Below, piece by piece: positions 35,346-48,599 of a stretch of 64,000 bases of DNA. Each line of letters opens with the position of its first letter. Position 1 is the stretch's first letter. A model generated the notes under the pieces. It was not told the origin of the DNA. It searched no databases and saw nothing but the letters and a program-made list of their open reading frames with translations. Origin of the DNA: Sipunculus nudus (taxonomy: Eukaryota; Annelida; Sipuncula; Golfingiida; Sipunculidae); contig CM049315.1 of assembly GCA_026874595.1 (NCBI GenBank), forward strand, positions 14,907,664 to 14,971,663. The letters are read 5' to 3'. A program made the translations under genes and the position numbers.

Positions 35346-38300
35346 AATTTTTGTGATAACTCAACATGCTTTATAGGTAATAGGGCCCCTTTAAGAGAGG
35401 AAAATTCCTTCAGAGACGTCTATATAGGGACTATAGTGGAACTGCGTTACCGTATATTGCACGAAAACTCCTGGAACGGGCAGGGCATGCTTTCTGGCAA
35501 TCGCCTAAACGGGCCAGTTAGCTCGAAATGTAGGTAAATCTCCTGAAAAACTGAAATGGAGGACCTTCAAGCATAAAAGAAATAGGGACACCTATAAGGA
35601 TATTAATATTATTAATTATGCAGCCTTATACGAAATAATCCCACAAAAGGAGAAAAAAAAACTTGGTCTTAAAATGCGCACCGACGATACGTGTGGAGAG
35701 TCAAATCAGACCGAAAGCAGGTTATCCTTTTTAGAGAAAAAAAAACAGCTTGTAATCAGTAATATAGATACTGAACGGCAGTCCGTTATGGTTACACTGT
35801 TGTACGCTCTTTTTAGTGTATCTCTTTTCTTCATAAATATCCAAAACTGGTTTAATTGTTTGTAATAGAAGATAAGTTGATGCGCTTACGATAGAAGATA
35901 CGAGGCGGTAATTTAAGCTTTTTAAAATGACAGTTAGTAAGATTGATATCCTAGCGTCTCTCATTCGCCGTTTTCCAAAGAAGTATTAATCAAACATAAT
36001 TAGGGTTCTCTCTGCGAAAAGGCTAGATGTTTTTCGGACATCTCTAATGGTTGGAAACCTGATCGACTTCCCCTCTTCCTTTTAATAAAATTATGCAACT
36101 ACCCTTATAAATGAATCATTTCCTGTTTGTTTTGCGTTGATGGCACTGAGGGAGCTTCCTAAAAGCGGGCATTTGATTACTTAAATAATTTCCTCCGACG
36201 CCCGTTTCATCACAGTTAATATAACAAGGGACTGAAGTAACTTTCAGATTTGAGATCTTTACCATTTTCAAGTAGAACAGGACTAGCTGATAAAAAAACA
36301 AACCTAGCAAATAAAGATTGAACATGTAAATTAGACTCACAAAGAGTTGATGCTTGTGATTTATTATTGTACTAATTAAGATACATCGCCAGAGTAGGCG
36401 CAATAATTAATATAATCCACGTAATAACGCATTTTCTTCCAACATCCGACTTTCCATGTATCGTTTTATTTGATATGGGAAAGATTACGGATGGTTGGTG
36501 GCACGGTTCATTCTTACATTTTTGCAAACATTTTCCCTTTCCCGGACCGAGCTTCATTGTTCGACAACGTTACAGAGAGCTTTCACTACAGCAAAAGGAT
36601 CCTCTATGATCCCTGAGTGACAGATTTTGACTTTTTCATAAACTGGTAAACATGAGTTAAGAAGTTGAATATTTACGTATCATTCCTACAGTATTATGAT
36701 CTTCATTACTATTCCATTGATAAAAATAATACAATTTTACCTCACTAACCAATTGATTACAGAACATCCGACCAGAAGGCAGTGTTAACAGCTATTTATC
36801 CAAAATTTTGTTTTTCTTATCATTTTCAGGTCATTACTTCCCATTAAGACTATTAGTTTAATGACGCAAGGGAATAATAATTGTGAAATCATGCTTCGTT
36901 CGAGCAAATTGTTTCACCAGTCTGTATTCAAGATTCAGTTCCGTGAGAACGTCGAATATAACTAACCACTAAATGTCCACTATACATTGACCATCCTGTG
37001 CTTCACTAGCTGCCTTCTTCAGCAAAGACCTTAGCTACAGGATTTTTAAATAACTTTTCCTTTGTCCTCATTTTGATCAAGGAAGACATTAAACAAAAAT
37101 GTAAAAATATAAAAGATATAACTTAATCAAAGGTTATAACCTTATCAAAAGCATTTTTTTTTTGTCTGTATTTAAGTAATTTAAGCAGGATAATCATTTT
37201 CATTATACTTTCACTTATTTTGTTTATATTTTTCCTTCCATTTGGAATAAGCTCATAACAATAATTATTGCCAGATAATATATTTTAAATAATAAGCTCT
37301 GTAATCTTCTATGACAAATTTATTTATGTAAGCACAACACATTACTTGGAAGATTATATTCCCTTTGAGTGTAATTTTTTTTTATCTTATTTCTCTATAT
37401 AAAAACAACAAAAGTGTTTCAGTAATGCATGATTTTGTCTGTGTTGAAGGATGTGTTCAGCAGGTGGTAGATTTATCTAGATCAAGATTTAATAAAGTTT
37501 AAAAGCCATTCGATTATGCTTGTTTTGACGTGAGACATTTCACAGGAATTTTGCACAGATGTCAGACCCATCACCTGTGCACTCAGCATCCAAATGTTGT
37601 TTGGTATTTTGGCGCAGCAGCTAGCAGCACCTGACAGTAACCACTTAGGCTGGTGGCAAGTGTGGCGGGTTAGCATATCATTTTGAACACTTGTGATATG
37701 AAGCTGTAATGCTAATCACAACTCAGCACATGTTAGCTGCTACATCAATTTATATCCATAAAATCTTTCAAGGACTCTTCAGCTAAACCAACACCATCAT
37801 AAAAGCTAGGACATGAATGCTTTAACTGCACACGGAGCACCTTAAATAAAAAGAGATGCCAACCTCAGCTGAAGTGCCTCTCGCCAGACAAGAGTCTGTT
37901 TTCTTTGGCCTTGAGAGGTTTTAGGAGTTTTGCCATTTTCTGTCACATTGCTATTAGGGAAGATAATTTACTGATTGCGTTAAAGTGCATGTCAGCCGAG
38001 GCATCAGACTTGCAGTGCTACCTACATCACCATGACGCTTGTCATAGGACAAACGTAACGACCAGGTGTAAATCAATTTTTCCCATTATCTAGAAAAACA
38101 AGATTCACGTGAATCAGTTTTTTTCCAACTATGTTGCCATTCAGGAAAGTATACTCTTCCAGCATTTGCTGTTTTTTCAAAATTAATTTTTTTCCCAGAA
38201 AATGGTTATTTTTTTCAGGATGATTTTTAATGATAATTATTTATTTATTTGGATATTTCGTGCACAGATATCAGTCTCCATATGCACCAGGAATATGTAT

Positions 38301-38394
38301 TATTATACATTTTCATTGACAGCAATCACGCGTACTAAAATTGACTAAAATATCAGAATGATACAAAACACCAGACGATAATTATTAAAACAAA
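35346..38394. other. Non-coding stretch between the two dispersed repeat copies
   Basis: About 3 kb of AT-rich sequence with no recognisable exon, element or RNA gene. Confidence 0.5.
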
Positions 38395-39735
38395 TGGCCC
38401 ACGTGTCATGACGCTCAGCTGATTGACTAGTTGGTTTTGGCTATAGTGTGATACTTGATGCATTTTTGGGTTTGGTACTGGTTGTCCCCAAGGGCAGTGT
38501 ACAAAAGCCTCATTTAACCAAATGAGGTCATGGTGACCTTATTTCCCATGTGGAGGTAGATGATGGGTAGGGGTCACTAGGTGCAATATTGTTAAGATTC
38601 AGCACCAATGATGATGAAACAAGTCATGATTAAACTGTTGCTACTATATTTAATAGTCAGAATGACTAACACTCAACAACAGCTTGTAGAAAATGGGTTA
38701 CTGTGACTTTATTTAAGGTTTCCAAGGAGATTTTTCCAGGACTTCACTCGTTATGTCAGGACTTCAGTCATTATGTCAGGAGTTTCTAGGTCCAATGATC
38801 ATCATTTGTGCCTTGTAGCACATCCAAGTTTCCGACCACTACCTATATATGAAACCGTTCACAGTGAGATCTGACAACCAGACACCACTGCTGAAATGTT
38901 GCATTCTCATGAAATAACCTACAGGTAAAAATGTGTGATAAATAGAAACAAGCTTGACATTATGGCTTCACATTGATTCATATTTTTAAGAACATGACTG
39001 CAGATTTTGTTCAAAAATTTTCAGGGTGACAGGAATATATTTCTGTATAAAACACATTACCTGATAGTCAAGAGCAAAACATGATCCTATAGCTCGGAGA
39101 ATATCGGTAACAGAGACCAAATTTCAGGTTTCTAAGGATATTTTTCATTGACCTCCCTAGATATCGAGTTGGAAGATGCTAGGTCGTACGGTTACGATTT
39201 GTGCCCCTGTTAACGGACGGCCGCTTCACAAAAAAGACCCAAAAAGAAAAAAAATGTGTAAAAATAAAAAGATACGGGTGGTGGCACTAGTCAGCAGGAA
39301 CTAATAAAACACCCCATTATCAATATGCATGCAAACAATTATGACGATCAATGCATTAGTTATTCAGATATTTGACCTTTTGTATCAAATTGTTAATTAT
39401 CCTGGAGGTTCTTACGAGCCCCTTAGCTGTAAGGATATGGGAAACAGAAACCTAATTTTAGGTTTCCAAATAGATTTTTCATTGACCTCTATGGATGTTA
39501 AGGAAGAAGTTTCTCGGTCTAATGGTTACGATTAATGTACTTTTAATGGACGACCGCTTCATTTGAAGGTCTCTAAAATTGAGAAAAAAGTGCGTAAAAT
39601 TCCAAAACTTACAGGTGGCAGCACCAGTCTGCAGGAACTTATCAAATACATCATGATCCGTATGCATGCAAATAATCATGACTATCAATGCGTCAGTTAT
39701 TCAGATACTGGAGCTTTCGTAATAAATTTTGAGGT
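38395..39735 (+). repeat. Unnamed dispersed repeat, copy B, with ~336-bp internal units
   Basis: Homologous to 34430-35345. The marker ctatagctcggag/ccttagctgtaagg occurs near 39086 and 39418, again about 335 bp apart, and an additional, more diverged partial unit (caaggagatttttccagg) begins near 38718. Blocks in the same order as in copy A include ggacggccgc/ggacgaccgc, cagcaggaact/ctgcaggaact and aatatgcatgcaaa. Copy B is about 400 bp longer than copy A, because of a diverged 5' portion and a more complete 3' unit. Confidence 0.75.
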
Positions 39736-40249
39736 CTTAAAACGTTCACTTTAAATCGATTCCTAGACTGTCCAGATTTATAACTAATGTGTTTATTCTT
39801 AAGCCAAAACCTGCTTTACTGCCAATCCTTATATGGGCGTTCCCTGGTACAGAGTCAACGAGGTGTCATAATTAAAGATTCCCGCCGTTATATGTTTTAA
39901 AATTACCTCTGACCGATATGGGTGTGTTTCCCTGAATCTTTGGGCGCCGCAGGGACAAGGGTTTGGCCAGCTACCCTGCTACTGTTGTCAGGAAAAGGAA
40001 TTGTTCTGATGGTGGGATATCCCTCAAAGAAACGGACCACTCGGTAAAGGTAAAGCTTCGGTATCACTGTTTGAAAGTCTCATCCCACACTTTGCTGGTG
40101 TCGAATGTTAACAGTTTTTGCTGGATACACAATGCGGTATCACGCTCTCTTTGGTCTGACTACAATTCTTTGATCTGTTCGAACCCAAAAAATCTTGCTA
40201 TACAAAGCAGCGGTTACACGAGAGAAGATCTGGGACGACTGTGAGGGTA
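39736..40249. other. Non-coding stretch
   Basis: Moderate GC, with a 93-codon plus-strand frame (39963-40244) that shows no recognisable motif. Confidence 0.45.
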
Positions 40250-40675
40250 CCCGTGACAAACTGACTCAGTAGGCAATGAAAATTGGGCTGGTAAGCCTAC
40301 TTGAGTCGTGATACAAGCAGTATTGAGGAATGCATCGCATTGGTCTTCCATCATGTTGCATTCATATTGTTGTAAACAGCAAATAATCTTAACATTATGC
40401 TACGAATGATCCAGTAATGCAAGAGAACACAACCCAAACTGAAACCCCGTCTCTTTGGTAACGAGTCATTTCCTGTATCGCGTACATGTTGACTGCACCA
40501 AGAAACCCTATGCGAGCCATGCTTGTATTCATGCGGTCAGAAATTCAACAAACATGCGGAGGTGTTAACCAAAATGCTGAGTTAGAATGGAACTTTTCTC
40601 GTTCATGTATTGGTGTTGTTAGAAAGTACACTAAAAATGCAAACGATTTGTTTGTTAATATGTCAATTGACAGTG
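40250..40675 (+). repeat. Unnamed dispersed repeat with terminal hairpin, copy 1
   Basis: About 426 bp, homologous over its length to the complement of 53595-54013. Shared words in order include gactcagtaggcaat, gggctggtaagcctact, gagtcgtgat, ttgcattcata, gtcatttcctgtatcgc, cgagccat, aaattcaacaaacatgc and ttagaaagt. The first 45 bp can fold as a hairpin: gactcagtaggc (40263-40274) with gcctacttgagtc (40295-40307). Frames differ between the copies and contain stops here, so it is not protein coding. The family is unknown to me. Confidence 0.75.
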
Positions 40676-42139
40676 TACGTGTAGGTTAGGAGACGTTGTC
40701 AGAAAAGACGAAAATGTTTGCATCGTCATGTGGCCGTTTAATGCGTTCCTCAGACCTAGATGTAACGGCACCCTGGCAGTCCAATAATCTGGTCGTGATG
40801 TCAATGGGCCGATATGGCGCTACTGTGAGGAGCCTGTTGGTGTCTGATTACAGTTTTTAATTTCACAGGACCTTCAGTTAATATCCAAAGTACCTGTTAA
40901 TTCTGCCTTTGAATTTTTCTCAATATTCCGAATAAATATATTAAAATATATTACATTTATAAATGTTCCAATCATGCAAAGCCTTCGTAATCTAGTTCTA
41001 TTTTACAACCATATAAGTCAGATATTTACTAGAAGTTGAATTGAATAATAATTCCAAATAAAATTCAAGTTCCTAAAACACGAACACGGGCAGATATTTT
41101 GAAACTACGTGAGAATATTTTTTAGGAATGAATTTACAAATCTTTGGTATTGTTTTTGACAAAGATCCCCGTTTATCGATGCTTGTTTTCTTCTGCCTGC
41201 TATTTAAGATTTAGTAATTATCTAACACGACTATAGTGTTTTAACCTAATGATTGTTTTCCTGTGTCAGTTAGACTGTCAGCTTGTCACTGGGTGACTAT
41301 TGATGAATTATCTCAAATAAACGTAAAATAACTTGAGTACATTTGTCTCTACATAATGGTATTCTAAACAGTTGCATTACCCTGACTGACTAATGGCAAT
41401 TTCTTGTTACCGGTAGCGCTAATAGGATTCAAAAGTTCCAGTAGCTTTGAAGAAGCCTGAACTTTGCCACCTGTACAAAGAAAGAGGCAATTCTATAATA
41501 TAATTGACTCATTTACCTAATTGGGTCCATTTGATGTGGGCGGTGGATTACGGCATTGTTTTAAGTTTGCCCGTTTACAGAAGAAGCCCCGGAAACTTCA
41601 GTGAAGAATGCCGTGTTAGCGAATTTACGTAAATTCCTGTCCCTTTTTATAATCACATATGGAACAACAGGAAACGAACAGCAACGTTATAAAAGTGCTT
41701 CCTTTGTAAATCTTCACTAATGACGTTTTGATCAATCTTCTCCAACAAATGGATCCAAGTAGCATGTCACATTTTGGTCATTTAGTGATATTTTATCATT
41801 CTTTTTCATTTTTTCCTTCAAATTAAGTTAATCTTGTAGGGTACGTTTTGCGCTCATGGGTAGACACAATTCCTGCAGGCGAGTTCTACGGGTTATCATA
41901 ATAAGAAGAACAAAACCATTTCCGACCTTTATTCTTGGTATAACATGTAATAAATGATGACATCCGAAGTCCTTCATTTATAAACATGGTGGATGATGAG
42001 GAAAGTAATATGAGAATAATATACTTTATTTCGTCTCTAAAGTAAGGCTGAATGTATTTTCATGACATTGTTTTCTTACAAATATCCTAACAAAGCAATG
42101 GATCCGATTCAGACATCAATCATTATTTAATATAATGTC

Positions 42140-42143
<4 letters not shown>
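40676..42143. other. Non-coding stretch
   Basis: AT-rich. Nothing is recognised. Confidence 0.5.

Positions 42144-42196
<53 letters not shown>
42144..42196. repeat. (TA)n microsatellite
   Basis: About 26 TA units, followed by a tttatttata tail. Confidence 0.97.
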
Positions 42197-42200
<4 letters not shown>

Positions 42201-42217
42201 TTATATAAAGAACATAA

Positions 42218-42311
42218 TGTCGGGAGGCGCAGTCGTAAGGGCACTAGACTTATTATCACAAGGTTCAGGTTTGCGCCCAGTTCAGACCGAGAAATGCTAC
42301 ATGAATGAACA
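42218..42311 (+). mobile_element. tRNA-SINE relic
   Basis: An A-box-like ggcgcagtcgtaagg (about 42226-42240) is followed at tRNA-like distance by a B-box-like ggtttgcgccc (42269-42279; 9 of 11 positions of ggttcgagccc). The intervening gcactagact and atcacaagg words are typical of tRNA-derived SINE heads. The body is not recognisable past about 42311. It sits 22 bp after a (TA)n tract. Confidence 0.5.
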
Positions 42312-43150
42312 AGCCTGAAAGTTTAGAAAGACAAAGTTTAAACTGTAATGAGACTGGTTAGATGGTGTTATCTGATTACAGGGCCAACTTTTACCTTTTT
42401 TATTTAGCCGCGTTAAATTTATAATTGGTGATTTAGGACTGGACCTTGCAGTTGCGGGCAAAAAATATTAAAGGACCTAACAAAAATTTGATTTTTGATA
42501 AATTTATTGATAAAAATGAGGTTGGGAAAACAAGCCACTGGCTATTTTAATTCCTCTCCTCACTTAAACAGCTTTGTGAAACATGAATGAACTTTTAATG
42601 CCTTTATTGAATTTATCATGTAGCCCATTTTATAAATCAATCATGATAAATTATGACACTGTTGGAAACATTTCTGGAAATTGTACTCGGGCATGATATC
42701 TTTTTTGTCATAATAATCTTATTACCACACCTTTGTTTATTGTTAGCATACCTTTAGATAACGTTATTTCACAATCTGTTATTAGTATTTGATTAAAGAA
42801 GGAAATTAAAGCTGTATGTCAGAGTTACCTCAAGAGACGATCCAGGGTCACAATTCATTGAATTTTTTTTGTTGTTGCAAAAAATGGCTATACGGCCGCC
42901 CTGTCTGTAATATTAAGTCGCGTTTTCCATAAAAGGCCTTTTTAAGCAGTTTCATATAAACAGATGGTGAGCTAGGGACCAAAAGGAAATATCTTTGACC
43001 TTTCACATGTTTGGGCTCGAGATCATAATCCAAAATTAACTTCTCATCATGAGATACATAATGACCAGGGATTGCTCTGGAATACATTCACTAACCAACA
43101 AGGGAAGAATTCCTGATTCGAAAAGCAAAAATACCTTTAACCTACTCTTA
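42312..43150. other. Non-coding stretch
   Basis: AT-rich. Nothing is recognised. Confidence 0.5.
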
Positions 43151-43154
43151 TTAA

Positions 43155-43310
43155 ATAACAGGTCGAATTTTGCTCATTGGCTCTATTTAGTCCTCTGTGG
43201 TCTTGTTTTCGTTTTGCTGGCAATGGATACATAGCTACGATTAAATAGTCTGAATGTAATAATAGGTCGATAAGCCGGGAAGGCAGAGGAAGTAAAATTC
43301 GACCTATTAT
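43155..43310. mobile_element. Short TTAA-flanked MITE, 156 bp
   Basis: The left end ataacaggtcgaattttgct and the complement of the right end (ataataggtcgaattttact) match at 18 of 20 positions. TTAA borders both sides (43151-43154 and 43311-43314). A third aataataggtcg word lies inside at about 43259. There is no coding capacity. Target site and size fit a piggyBac- or Kolobok-type MITE. Its TIR is unrelated to that of the element at 19759-20316, so these are two different TTAA families. Confidence 0.75.
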
Positions 43311-43314
43311 TTAA

Positions 43315-45508
43315 AAAGAATACGTTTAACCATGTGCGTCAAGGGGAGGGGGTCCCCAAAAAGAAAAATCAGAATTTTCTTTTTTAAATGCTCCTAACGG
43401 ACATTCGTCTGTTTTTAATTTTTATTTTTATTAAGAAGTATCATGTTTACTGATAGATAGCTCTCTTATCAAAGTAACGTCGCCACATGTTACCTGCTGG
43501 TCTTTGTTATTATGTAATTGAAATGAATTAATTTGAATCCAGGAAGTTGGATGAAAAAAAACGCATAAAATCCAACCTGCCTGCTTGTAAGGGCATTGGA
43601 AAGGAAATGGATCCGCTCATGACATGCAGTATTTTATATTTAGCGACGCGTACTTGAGAAAATTTATCACTGTGATTGCTGTGGCTTGTGACAGTTAAAT
43701 GACAGGAACTTAATTATGATCGAGTGGTTTATTAAAGTTTGAAGCTGTGGTAAACAATATATTTTCTTATGTTCATCCATGAATCATTGAAAACCTCATT
43801 TTTTTGTTTCTGAATTTATTCGCTGGGTCTGACGATGCTGTCACCAAGATCATCAAGTACTTATCAGATTTGCAAAACTGTAGCTAAACATGAACACAAA
43901 AGGAAACAGAAAAGCTGCGTTCTGGTGTATTTTACTCGCAATGGATAGGACTTTTGGTAATCATAATAAAGTTTAGTCATATGTTGCGAAATACAAAAGT
44001 AACCTGTGAGGCTAAAATCAAATAATATGCGTCTCAGTCCGTTGTTCCTGCAATATATAAGTAAACATAGGCGATTTTCTACTTTATACTAAGAGTTCAT
44101 CCACTCCTTCTATCTTACATTCACTAAATCTTTCACTGATTCATTCGTTCATCCACTCTTCCTACCTCGTATTTACCTACGCACTCCTTCACATACTCAT
44201 TTATTTAGCGACTGTCAGACATCCTTTCAATCACCTAAACACAGCCCTTAATATCATCATCAAATTATTTTACAACCTCTTCCTGCGGGTATTTTAGTCA
44301 GAATGGATGACCACACAAAGTCAGATAATGACTAGAAGAACCTTGGAATGCCAGACGTGGCGGTCGGTCTGTCTGCCTATCCCCGGCGGCGGTATGTTCA
44401 CGCAAAATTCGTGTCTCCCTTGTTTTAACAAAGTTTCTCTGAATTCCAACTGATCACTGCCTTAGAACATGGAGGAGACGGGAAAGGTCCACTATGAGGT
44501 GAACTTATCTGGTTTTATGTAAGATGAAAAAAGGAAATTATATGTCTTTATATCCAGTCCTAAAATTAACCTTAACACTTACTCCAAACGCCCGATGAAA
44601 TTAACGCCCAATGCAATTAACGATAATTATTTTTTATGTTGTAACAAAAATGCGAACAGATTTAAGGCCATTTGAATATCTTTCAGGGCATGCCTAAAAA
44701 ACAAAGGTCATATTTCCATAACATTGCAAACACGTGCATATTATTTTGGTCAAATTTAGGACTAAACACGGGGTTGCATTAAAATATAGGTTTCTTTAAA
44801 ATAAAAAAAATAAAAGGACTTGAACCAGTATAAAACGTGTTGTGGGGCAAGCTTGAATGAGATTCATTCATATAATGGATTTCACTCGAGCAATCTTTAA
44901 AAGAACGATAGCCCCATATATGTCTGTCGAATGCACGATGGCGGGGCAAATTTGATATTAAAATTGGCAATATGAAGAATACAATATCCTCCAGTCAAGC
45001 GGTTTCAGCACTTCCAGCACATCAGTTTCCGTCGGCTGGACCAGTTTTGAAGTTCCCAAGCAAAGGTTTAGCTTATTTGAGCAATTAGTTTCCACCAAGT
45101 TGTCAATCGATTCGTGGATGATGCTTCACTTTTCTTTCTCAGAATGTATATTTGTGAAAGTGCCGATCCTTTGTTTTATCACACAATCATTCTACTGGAA
45201 CGGACCCCTAGTAATATTTTGACGAAAACGCTTAAAGTAAACCAGGAGAAGTCATATTATAACTTTTATTGATAAGTCCATATTTAGATGGATTTAATTT
45301 GGCTAAACCGATTACCGATCGCTCTGATAACCGAACAAGTCGCAGTATCTGTGACCTAGTACAGCAGGAAGAGCATGTTAAACGTCAGTTATTGATTTCT
45401 ACGATGTTGAACATGACACAATAAGAACAGGTTTTGAAATAATTAAAGGAAATATTTGCAATTATTTGTTGATTTGTTTTGCTGCAATGCCAGTAATTAA
45501 AATAATAT
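43315..45508. other. Non-coding stretch with a degenerate CT-rich tract
   Basis: At 44098-44210 the plus strand is rich in degenerate cattcactc / catccactc words, a decayed tetranucleotide-type repeat. Nothing else is recognised. Confidence 0.5.
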
Positions 45509-45516
45509 TAACAACA

Positions 45517-45553
<37 letters not shown>

Positions 45554-45561
45554 TAATAATG
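45509..45561. repeat. (AAT)n microsatellite
   Basis: About 15 AAT/ATA triplets, with one ACA interruption near the end. Confidence 0.95.
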
Positions 45562-48134
45562 AATTAATTTTAAAATATGTTGACACATAAAAGTAGAACA
45601 ATGAATGGTAAAATGAACAATGTAAAATCACCAACGAATGTACATGTCACACAAATATCAATATTTTATCCTTTAAATTTTCGCAAAGTTCGGCCCGATT
45701 ATCAGTAATAACTCTTCTAATAACATTGTTGGCGAAAACTCAACCAGATAGAAAGATCATTCAACGGGAATTTTCACGCTTGTTTATGGATACATGACAG
45801 AGGGGGAAAAATTTTGTTCTAGATGCACCATTCACTTTAGTACTCTCCTAAAATGTGGTCATGCAAAATAGTTAATATTTTAACGTTTTCTGTGGAGGTG
45901 TTGAAGAATTCCCTTTTGTGAAAATGATACGTGCTTTGAATGTCCAGTAAGCATCTATTTGAGCCATTTGGGCAAAAAGCAGTTTAGTTACCAGAACACG
46001 TACTATGGCAGCTCTGGCACTTCTCTGGTATATCAGTAAGCGCAATTTTCTTGCTTGTTTTCTTGGCAGCTTTGTGTCAATGTGCAAAAATAACCAGGAA
46101 TAAAGTAACAAGGAAAAGTCTGAAGAAGTCTTTGAAGATAAAGCTTTGAAGTTCTGTTACGGAAACGTTTCTTTCTGCTTTGAGAAAACCGGTGTAAGGG
46201 ATTTTAGCAGAAAACGAAAGGGATAATCAAAGTTGTTGCAGAGTTTGTAAAATAATAAACGGAAAATATGCCGAAAAGTGCCTTAGTTTGAATCCGAAGG
46301 CAAAATTTTGTAGACTTGTTAAAATTTGTCCCCACTGTTTATCAGTATAAGAAGTAAGGGATTAGAAGTGTTTTTTTAGAGTGATATCGTTTAAGCATTC
46401 TTATAAACACCCAGTGTGAATGAAATGGCAGATGCAGGCTCTACGGTTGTGTCGTCTTGAACCAAAACACGCTTTATCGGAAGTGTGAAACACGTCCTGT
46501 AGCCTACATTTATTAGTTTATTTTACCACTTACAAAGCTCACCTCTAAAGATGTGAACGACCAGGTTCTTTGAAATTCAGACCGACTGGATGAAACACTC
46601 TCATACGTGCGCTCAAAAAACTGAATAACACATATTTTAACAAAAAAATCAATTTATGAGATATGGAGTCAATATATATGAAGAGACGCCCTATATGTAC
46701 AAGCACTGATGATTACAAACGTCCGCTAATTAACAAAGAAATAAGCACCAAGTCCGTTAGACACACTTCACAGAGCAGTCCCTTTGTTTAAACCTCTCCT
46801 GATCACATGAATATTGCGCACAGATGGCATCGGAATTTGCACTGGTCGTCTCTCAGCTCTCTCGCGTTGTGTACATAGTACAATCAGTCAAATCACTTTT
46901 ACCCGGAGCCCCGAACACCAACAGTCCTTTTCTGGAGTATACTCGTTTATCTCTCGAGGTACAGTTCACGCAACAGGCACAGAATATTCTATTTTGACTT
47001 ATAATCAATATCTTCACGGCTGATGTCTCCTGGAATCATCCACATCTAGATAGCAGAATATGCTATCACAAAGCCATATCCAGTACCTCTACATCTACGC
47101 GTATAAATAAAATCCTCGGCCTGTTCCTGATAGCGATAGCAACTGGTATAATCGCCAGATTACCAATCCGTCGGATACTCGCTCTGAAGTACGTTACAGA
47201 GAAATCATCGTGATCTTCCTCAGACATCGACTAAATACGCTTGCAGATATCAAATCTCAGCTGTCTAGATTCTTGATGACACAGACCTAAACCTAGACTG
47301 CAGGTATCGTCAGGCTATGCCATCCTGGCACGCTGATCGGGCAAATGTCGGACATCCCATTCATGACAACCTATATGTGATTCCTGACGTCACAAGCCTG
47401 ACCGTCCTCCGGCCAATTACCACTCCCTATTGTGCCCACCGTCAATAACAACATGTATTCTAATATGGACACGTCCCGAGAAATAAAACCGTGAGTAAAC
47501 TAATCTATACAGGTGTTATTCCTTTGAAATCTTTAACAAACACTCGTTACTATAGAGACCGCCAAACATAGACGGCTCCGACGGAATTGAACTGTACTGA
47601 AATTAACATCAAACGAGACACATGTGATCTCTTACCAAATTCCTCACGCTAATATCTAAACATGATACTCAGTATTAATGTAAAATAAATTATCAAAACA
47701 ATCATTTGGCTATAGTCCCTACTTGATTATGCAATACAATGACTAAGTCACAGTTCTCTGGTGATATTATCTTATAAACGGTCTCGTAGAGGAACTATCT
47801 CGGTTTCCATTGTCGTCTTAATTAAGCACATGCCATACAATGCATGCGTGTGTGACTTACCTGTGTCATAAATCATAACATGGTCACACTTCTTATTTGT
47901 TTGTGTGTCATCTGCTAATTGAAGTTTCTCTGTATATTGTTAGAATATTGAATTAATGTAAGGGATTAGATGACAGCTAGTTAAACATAAATGTCTCTGA
48001 ATCACGTTCTCGGCTCCCATGGTTTCCGTCTTGGCCCCCCATCTTGATTCCTATGTAAGTCATGTGCGATTGTGAACACAGTAAGTGCAAATGAACATTG
48101 TGGTTTTTGTCATTTATTAAAGTAGCTAGCTCAT
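45562..48134. other. Non-coding stretch, GC-richer toward the right
   Basis: About 46790-47480 has higher GC and irregular composition, like a decayed element. No terminal repeats or protein motif were found. Confidence 0.45.
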
Positions 48135-48377
48135 ATGAACCTGTGGAACAACTCCGTAATAACTGGTATCAACTCCGATTGCCTCGAGATCATTATGGTC
48201 TTTTTACGAAGAGTCGGACGGGATGTCTCGTATCAAGTTCGTAATATATTCCGTTTGTTCGAAGAAACTGGAACCAGAGAACGGCCGAATAAAGCAAATT
48301 CTGGAGCGTTTTTTTTTTTAAGTCTGCAGGTTCAAACGCCTCATGTCAACAATGGCTGTCCTATCTGTGACAAGTAG
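48135..48377 (+). pseudogene. Possible Tc1-like transposase helix-turn-helix relic
   Basis: An 80-codon frame contains the segment GRDVSYQVRNIFRLFEETGT followed by RERPNKANSGA (about residues 28-59). The pattern of a helix-turn-helix ending in 'RFEETGS', then basic-Pro residues and Gly, is characteristic of the end of the N-terminal DNA-binding region in Tc1/mariner-type transposases. Downstream sequence to about 48600 is GC-richer but frame-shifted and stop-containing, and I cannot identify the DDE catalytic aspartates. No inverted terminal repeats were found. The match is short; chance similarity is possible. If real, this is a fossil without activity. Confidence 0.3.
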
Positions 48378-48599
48378 AAGCGTTTCTTCTGTCTGACTTG
48401 GTAGCCACATCTTCCGTCAAGAATTCCCGTCATCCACAAATGACCTGCCTCAAAGTCGTGCTGAACCGATCCTTGCTAGTACTTAACTCATGTACAGCCC
48501 TTGGGGCTCTTACTCAACTCGGTACCAGGTGTAGCCCTCCTTGTTCCACTCGTACTCTCCTCGGACATGCACACGTATTTTATGACAACATTTGAAAAA

